A DNA stretch of 11,163 nucleotides from Bacteroidota bacterium. Its GTDB lineage: Bacteria > Bacteroidota > Bacteroidia > Flavobacteriales > Schleiferiaceae. The translations under genes and the position numbers were made by a program. This document shows positions 7,630 through 11,163 of this stretch, in pieces; within the stretch, counting starts at the first letter, position 1, and each line of letters starts with the position of its first letter. The stretch covers positions 3,806-14,968 of the forward strand of contig PXYR01000036.1 in assembly GCA_003023665.1 (NCBI GenBank). The letters are read 5' to 3'. The notes beneath the pieces are model-generated. The model was given only the letters and a program-made list of their open reading frames with translations, was not told the origin of the DNA and did not search any database.

Positions 7630-7633
7630 ACTT

Positions 7634-9451
7634 ATGACGCTAACCACCTTAGACCTTATAGTTCTTATTACATTACTCCTAGCAACTGTTCTAGTAGGCA
7701 TGTATTTTGGCCGTAGTAACAAGTCCTCTGTAAGTGAATATTTTTTAGGAGGGCGTTCGCTGCCTTGGTATATAGCCGGAATATCAATGGTGGCAACCAC
7801 ATTCGCTGCTGATACTCCTTTAGCAGTTACAGAATTGGTAGGGCAATACGGAATCAGCGGAAACTGGCTTTGGTGGAACTTGCTCGCTGGAGGAATGCTC
7901 ACCACCGTGTTTTTCTCTCGTTTATGGCGTCGTTCAGGCCTAACAACCGAAGTTGAATTTATAGAATTCAGATATTCCGGTCAGCCTGCCGCGCTTTTAA
8001 GAGCATTCAAATCCATCTATTTAGGTGCCTTCATGAATATCCTTATTATGGGATGGGTAAATGTTGCTATGATTACTCTGCTGCAAGGTTTCTTTGGTCT
8101 TTCTTATTCAGAAGCCTTTACTTGGACCGGTTTGTCGCTTGTTGGTGTTGTTGTTTACGTGAGTTTAAGCGGTCTTAAAGGGGTTGTTTATACTGACGTT
8201 TTCCAATTTATCCTTGCCATGTCGGGATCTATTGTTCTCGCTGTATATGTGCTTCAATCTCCAGAAGTAGGCGGTATTTCAGGACTCAAAGAAGTGCTTC
8301 CATCAGAAACGTTCGAATTTTTACCTGCTGTAGGAAATACCGATTCATCTCAGGGAGGTTATCAAATAACACTGGCCTCTTTTCTTGCTTTTTTTGGAAT
8401 GGTTTGGTGGTCATCTTGGTACCCAGGAGCTGAGCCCGGAGGCGGTGGCTACAGCGCTCAGAGAATGTTGGCAACAAAAGACGAGCGTTCTTCTTTTTTA
8501 GCCAGCGCCTTATTTCAAATTGGACACTATGCGGTGAGACCTTGGCCTTGGATTTTAGTTGCACTTAGCGCAATAGCATTATATGGCTCCAAGGGAAATC
8601 CCGCAGAAGACCTGCCGAATTTTATTTCTTACGAAATGTTATCTGGAGACCAGCCGTTTGAAAGAATGACGACAGCACAAGAAGCTGAATATGAGCAATG
8701 GCTGAATACTTGGGGCGCCGTTTATGGAGAACAATTGCCACAGGCGGTAAAATACAATCAGGACTACCGTTTTGGCTACATATTTATAATGCGCGATTTC
8801 ATGCCAAAAGGTTTATTAGGAATGCTTTTGGCATCCTTTTTTGCCGCATACATGTCGACCATGTCGACTCAATTAAATTGGGGCGCCTCTTACTTGATTA
8901 ATGACCTTTATTTACGCTTTATCCGTCCAAGTTCACCAAAGCGAAATACCCTGAATATGTCTAAGTTAGTTACACTAATTCTAGCTTTTATAGGGTTGCT
9001 TGTCACCAGCATGATGGATAGTATTGCTGGAGTATGGCAGTTTATTATGGAATGCGGGGCAGGACTCGGTTTAGTCCTGATACTGCGATGGTATTGGTGG
9101 AGGATAAATGCATGGACGGAAATTGCAGCAACCTTGGCGCCATTTATTGGTTACGGTATAGCTCATACGCTACTTGATTGGGCTTTCCCAAACAGTTTCT
9201 TTTTTACCGTTGCCTTTACAACAGTAACATGGATTACTACCATGTATCTAACGAGTCCTGAGCCGTTTTATACGCTGGTAAAGTTTTATAAAACTGTTCA
9301 GCCTGGAGGTTCATGGAAACCCGTAGCGCTTAAGGTCAATGAAACAAATGAGCATGGGCCATCCTCATGGATGTTATTACTACATTGGGTATTGGGAATT
9401 GCTGCAGTATATGGAGCTCTTTTCGGAGTAGGCGCGTTGCTTTTTCTTTAA
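7634..9451 (+). CDS. Sodium:solute symporter (SSS) family transporter, substrate unknown
   Basis: This 605-residue inner-membrane protein belongs to the SSS/SLC5 family, which uses the sodium gradient to import sugars, amino acids or other small solutes. Family marks are YFLGGRSLPWY at 36-46, SMVATTFAAD at 51-60 in the first core helix, SLSGLKGVVYTDVFQF at 177-192 and YMSTMSTQLNWGASY at 406-420 in core helix 8. Ser408 and Thr409 align with the sodium-binding Ser364 and Ser365 of Vibrio SGLT, so ion coupling seems intact. About 12-14 hydrophobic segments are visible. A polar stretch of about 60 residues (319-378, rich in Glu, Gln and Tyr) separates two helices and is longer than in classical PutP-type proteins. 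The substrate cannot be read from the sequence; the family marks do not separate sugar from amino acid carriers. It follows tadA by four bases and is closed by a terminator. Confidence 0.93.
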   Translation: MTLTTLDLIVLITLLLATVLVGMYFGRSNKSSVSEYFLGGRSLPWYIAGISMVATTFAADTPLAVTELVGQYGISGNWLWWNLLAGGMLTTVFFSRLWRRSGLTTEVEFIEFRYSGQPAALLRAFKSIYLGAFMNILIMGWVNVAMITLLQGFFGLSYSEAFTWTGLSLVGVVVYVSLSGLKGVVYTDVFQFILAMSGSIVLAVYVLQSPEVGGISGLKEVLPSETFEFLPAVGNTDSSQGGYQITLASFLAFFGMVWWSSWYPGAEPGGGGYSAQRMLATKDERSSFLASALFQIGHYAVRPWPWILVALSAIALYGSKGNPAEDLPNFISYEMLSGDQPFERMTTAQEAEYEQWLNTWGAVYGEQLPQAVKYNQDYRFGYIFIMRDFMPKGLLGMLLASFFAAYMSTMSTQLNWGASYLINDLYLRFIRPSSPKRNTLNMSKLVTLILAFIGLLVTSMMDSIAGVWQFIMECGAGLGLVLILRWYWWRINAWTEIAATLAPFIGYGIAHTLLDWAFPNSFFFTVAFTTVTWITTMYLTSPEPFYTLVKFYKTVQPGGSWKPVALKVNETNEHGPSSWMLLLHWVLGIAAVYGALFGVGALLFL

Positions 9452-9464
9452 GATAAGTACCAAT

Positions 9465-9495
9465 AAAAAAGCCCGGTATAAAACCGCGCTTTTTT
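9465..9495. terminator. Bidirectional intrinsic terminator between the symporter gene and infB
   Basis: AAAAAAGCCCGGT (9465-9477) pairs with ACCGCGCTTTTTT (9483-9495) around a five-base loop, with a single C-C mismatch in the 13-pair stem. The flanking A- and T-runs make it usable from both directions, as expected between convergent genes whose stops lie 53 bases apart. Confidence 0.88.
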
Positions 9496-9504
9496 ATTTT
9501 AAAA

Positions 9505-11163
9505 CTAATCTAAGGTTCGTTTTACTTCGACCATTTCAAAGGCCTCTACAACATCGCCCACCTTAATATCATTAAAGTTTGCAATGTTTAAACCACATTC
9601 AAATCCTTGACGGACTTCTTTGGCGTCGTCTTTAAAGCGCTTTAATGAACCTAATTTACCGGTATATACTACCACTCCGTCTCGAATAACTCGAACATCA
9701 TGGTTGCGTTCAATAGTCCCGTCAGTGACCATACAACCTGCAATAGTTCCTACCTTAGAAATCTTGAAGGTCTCGCGAATCTCAGCAGACCCTTTCACCT
9801 CTTCCTTGACCTCAGCACTTAACATGCCTTCCATTGCGTCACGGATCTCATTAATCGCATCGTAAATGATTGAGTACATTCTGATTTCAACATCTTCTTT
9901 TTCAGCAAGCTTACGCGCTTGAGCTGAAGGGCGAACTTGGAAACCAACAACGATTGCTTCGGAGGCTGTCGCCAAGAGGATATCGCTTTCGGAGATTTGA
10001 CCTACCGCTTTATGAATAATGTTGACCTGTATTTCTTCCGTTGTGAGTTTCTGGAGTGAATCCGACAAAGCTTCTACAGATCCGTCTACATCTCCCTTCA
10101 AAATAATATTTAACTCTTTGAAGTCCCCAACTTTCAAACGACGACCAATTTCTTCTAGGGTCATTTTCTTCTGTGAACGAACACTTTGTTCTCGTTGCAA
10201 CTGTAAACGCTTCGCTGCAATTTGCTTAGCCTCACGTTCGTCGTCCATAACAATGAACTTATCACCAGAGGTTGGAGCACCATCAATACCAAGCAGGTTT
10301 ACAGGAGTTGAAGGACCCGCAACCTTAATTCGTTTGCCTCTTTCATCCAACATTGCCTTTACCTTACCAGAGTATTGTCCAGCAAGAACATAATCTCCTA
10401 CTTTCATTGTACCCGCCTGAATCAACGCGGTACACATATAACCGCGACCCTTATCTAGAGACGCTTCTACAACTGTTCCGCTAGCATTTTTATCAGGATT
10501 TGCCTTCAATTCTAGCATTTCCGCTTCAAGCAATACTTTATCAAGCAACTCTTCAATATTTAGACCTGTTTTTGCAGATATCTGTTGACATTGAATAGTT
10601 CCTCCCCAATCTTCGACCAAGATATTTTCTTGAGACAATTGCTCCATAATCTTGTTGGGGTTGGCCACATCACGATCAACCTTATTGATCGCTATAATTA
10701 TAGGTACGCCAGCTGCCTGTGCATGGGAAATTGCTTCTTTCGTCTGAGGCATAACCGCATCATCAGCGGCAACCACAATGATGGCTATATCTGTAACTTG
10801 TGCACCACGAGCACGCATTGCAGTAAACGCTTCGTGACCTGGTGTATCTAGGAACGTTATTGTTTGACCTGTGTGTACCTTAACATTATAAGCACCTATG
10901 TGCTGAGTAATACCTCCCGCTTCACCAGCAATAACGTTTGCTTCTCGGATGTAATCCAAAAGGGAAGTCTTCCCGTGATCAACGTGACCCATTACCGTGA
11001 CAATTGGAGAACGAGCCTTCAAATCTTCCTCTTTGTCTTCTTCTTCCTGGAAAGTTTCAGTAACCTCTTCATCAACGAAGTTTACGCTAAATCCAAATTC
11101 TTCAGCGACCATCTCAAGCATTTCAGCATCTAAACGTTGATTCATGGTAACCATGACTCCAAC
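9505..11163 (-). CDS. infB: Translation initiation factor IF-2 (C-terminal part; 5' end outside window)
   Basis: IF2 is the GTPase that places fMet-tRNA on the 30S subunit and promotes 50S joining. The frame is open to the right edge: codons VGV precede the ATG at 11154, within the conserved GVMVTMNQRLDAE segment, so that ATG is internal and the gene continues beyond the window. Counting from it, the GTPase motifs are G1 GHVDHGKT (56-63), G2 GGITQHIG (80-87), G3 DTPGH (103-107), G4 NKVD (157-160) and G5 SAK (193-195). Domain II follows (about 215-320), then the IF2 domain with ILKGDVDGSVEAL (351-363), and the fMet-tRNA-binding C2 domain ending GFECGLNIANFNDIKVGD (517-534). All catalytic motifs are intact. 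An acidic linker (about 29-45) precedes the G domain. The missing part should hold the variable N-terminal region. Confidence 0.98.
   Translation of the reverse strand, partial: VGVMVTMNQRLDAEMLEMVAEEFGFSVNFVDEEVTETFQEEEDKEEDLKARSPIVTVMGHVDHGKTSLLDYIREANVIAGEAGGITQHIGAYNVKVHTGQTITFLDTPGHEAFTAMRARGAQVTDIAIIVVAADDAVMPQTKEAISHAQAAGVPIIIAINKVDRDVANPNKIMEQLSQENILVEDWGGTIQCQQISAKTGLNIEELLDKVLLEAEMLELKANPDKNASGTVVEASLDKGRGYMCTALIQAGTMKVGDYVLAGQYSGKVKAMLDERGKRIKVAGPSTPVNLLGIDGAPTSGDKFIVMDDEREAKQIAAKRLQLQREQSVRSQKKMTLEEIGRRLKVGDFKELNIILKGDVDGSVEALSDSLQKLTTEEIQVNIIHKAVGQISESDILLATASEAIVVGFQVRPSAQARKLAEKEDVEIRMYSIIYDAINEIRDAMEGMLSAEVKEEVKGSAEIRETFKISKVGTIAGCMVTDGTIERNHDVRVIRDGVVVYTGKLGSLKRFKDDAKEVRQGFECGLNIANFNDIKVGDVVEAFEMVEVKRTLD

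Noticed and set aside
8852..8869. Direct repeat of ATGTCGAC in the symporter gene
   Set aside because: It encodes the MSTMST part of the sodium-site helix, where small hydroxyl residues are expected in the family. A chance codon match is enough to explain it.
10585..11133. Plus-strand open frames opposite infB, and similar ones opposite aspS and the secreted-protein gene
   Set aside because: They are antisense shadows of strongly conserved genes, with no recognisable domain and no start-site signal.
1..11163. A hidden defence, mobile or RNA-based system
   Set aside because: I looked for CRISPR-like repeats, inverted terminal repeats, tRNA or rRNA segments, transposase, integrase, toxin-antitoxin and nuclease motifs and found none. 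All gaps are short and are explained by promoters, terminators or plain spacing.

Overview
The window is chromosomal DNA from a member of the Bacteroidota, most likely Flavobacteriia or a close relative. This rests on two gene products that end in type IX secretion (T9SS) sorting signals, on matches to the Bacteroidota -7 promoter element TAnnTTTG upstream of three genes, on the lack of Shine-Dalgarno sites before the genes, and on the moderately AT-rich coding style. The genus cannot be fixed from the sequence. Coding density is high, and no non-coding gap exceeds about 70 bases.

Layout, left to right. (1) The last 53 codons of a plus-strand gene, probably a T9SS-exported protein. (2) purQ (plus), the glutaminase subunit of a split FGAM synthetase. 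(3) A strong bidirectional terminator. (4) A 1443-residue minus-strand secreted protein: signal peptide, conserved RWE-type N-terminal segment, sortilin/BNR-like beta-propeller region with eleven Asp-box motifs, PKD and Ig-like modules, a MAM-like module and a T9SS sorting domain. (5) aspS (minus), 43 bases upstream of the secreted protein and probably co-transcribed with it. (6) A 66-base divergent promoter region. (7) tadA (plus), then (8) a sodium:solute symporter (SSS) family transporter four bases later, probably one transcript. (9) A second bidirectional terminator. (10) The 3' three-fifths or so of infB (minus), which runs off the right edge.

Functionally this is mostly housekeeping: purine synthesis (PurQ), tRNA charging (AspRS), tRNA wobble inosine formation (TadA) and translation initiation (IF2). 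Added to it are one transporter of unknown substrate and one or two large surface or secreted proteins. Three translation-related genes lie close together, but their orientations show they are not one operon. I found no CRISPR array, RNA gene, mobile element, phage or defence module. I do not think the window holds a hidden new system; the least understood item is the large sortilin-like secreted protein, especially its N-terminal segment and lysine-poor C-terminus.
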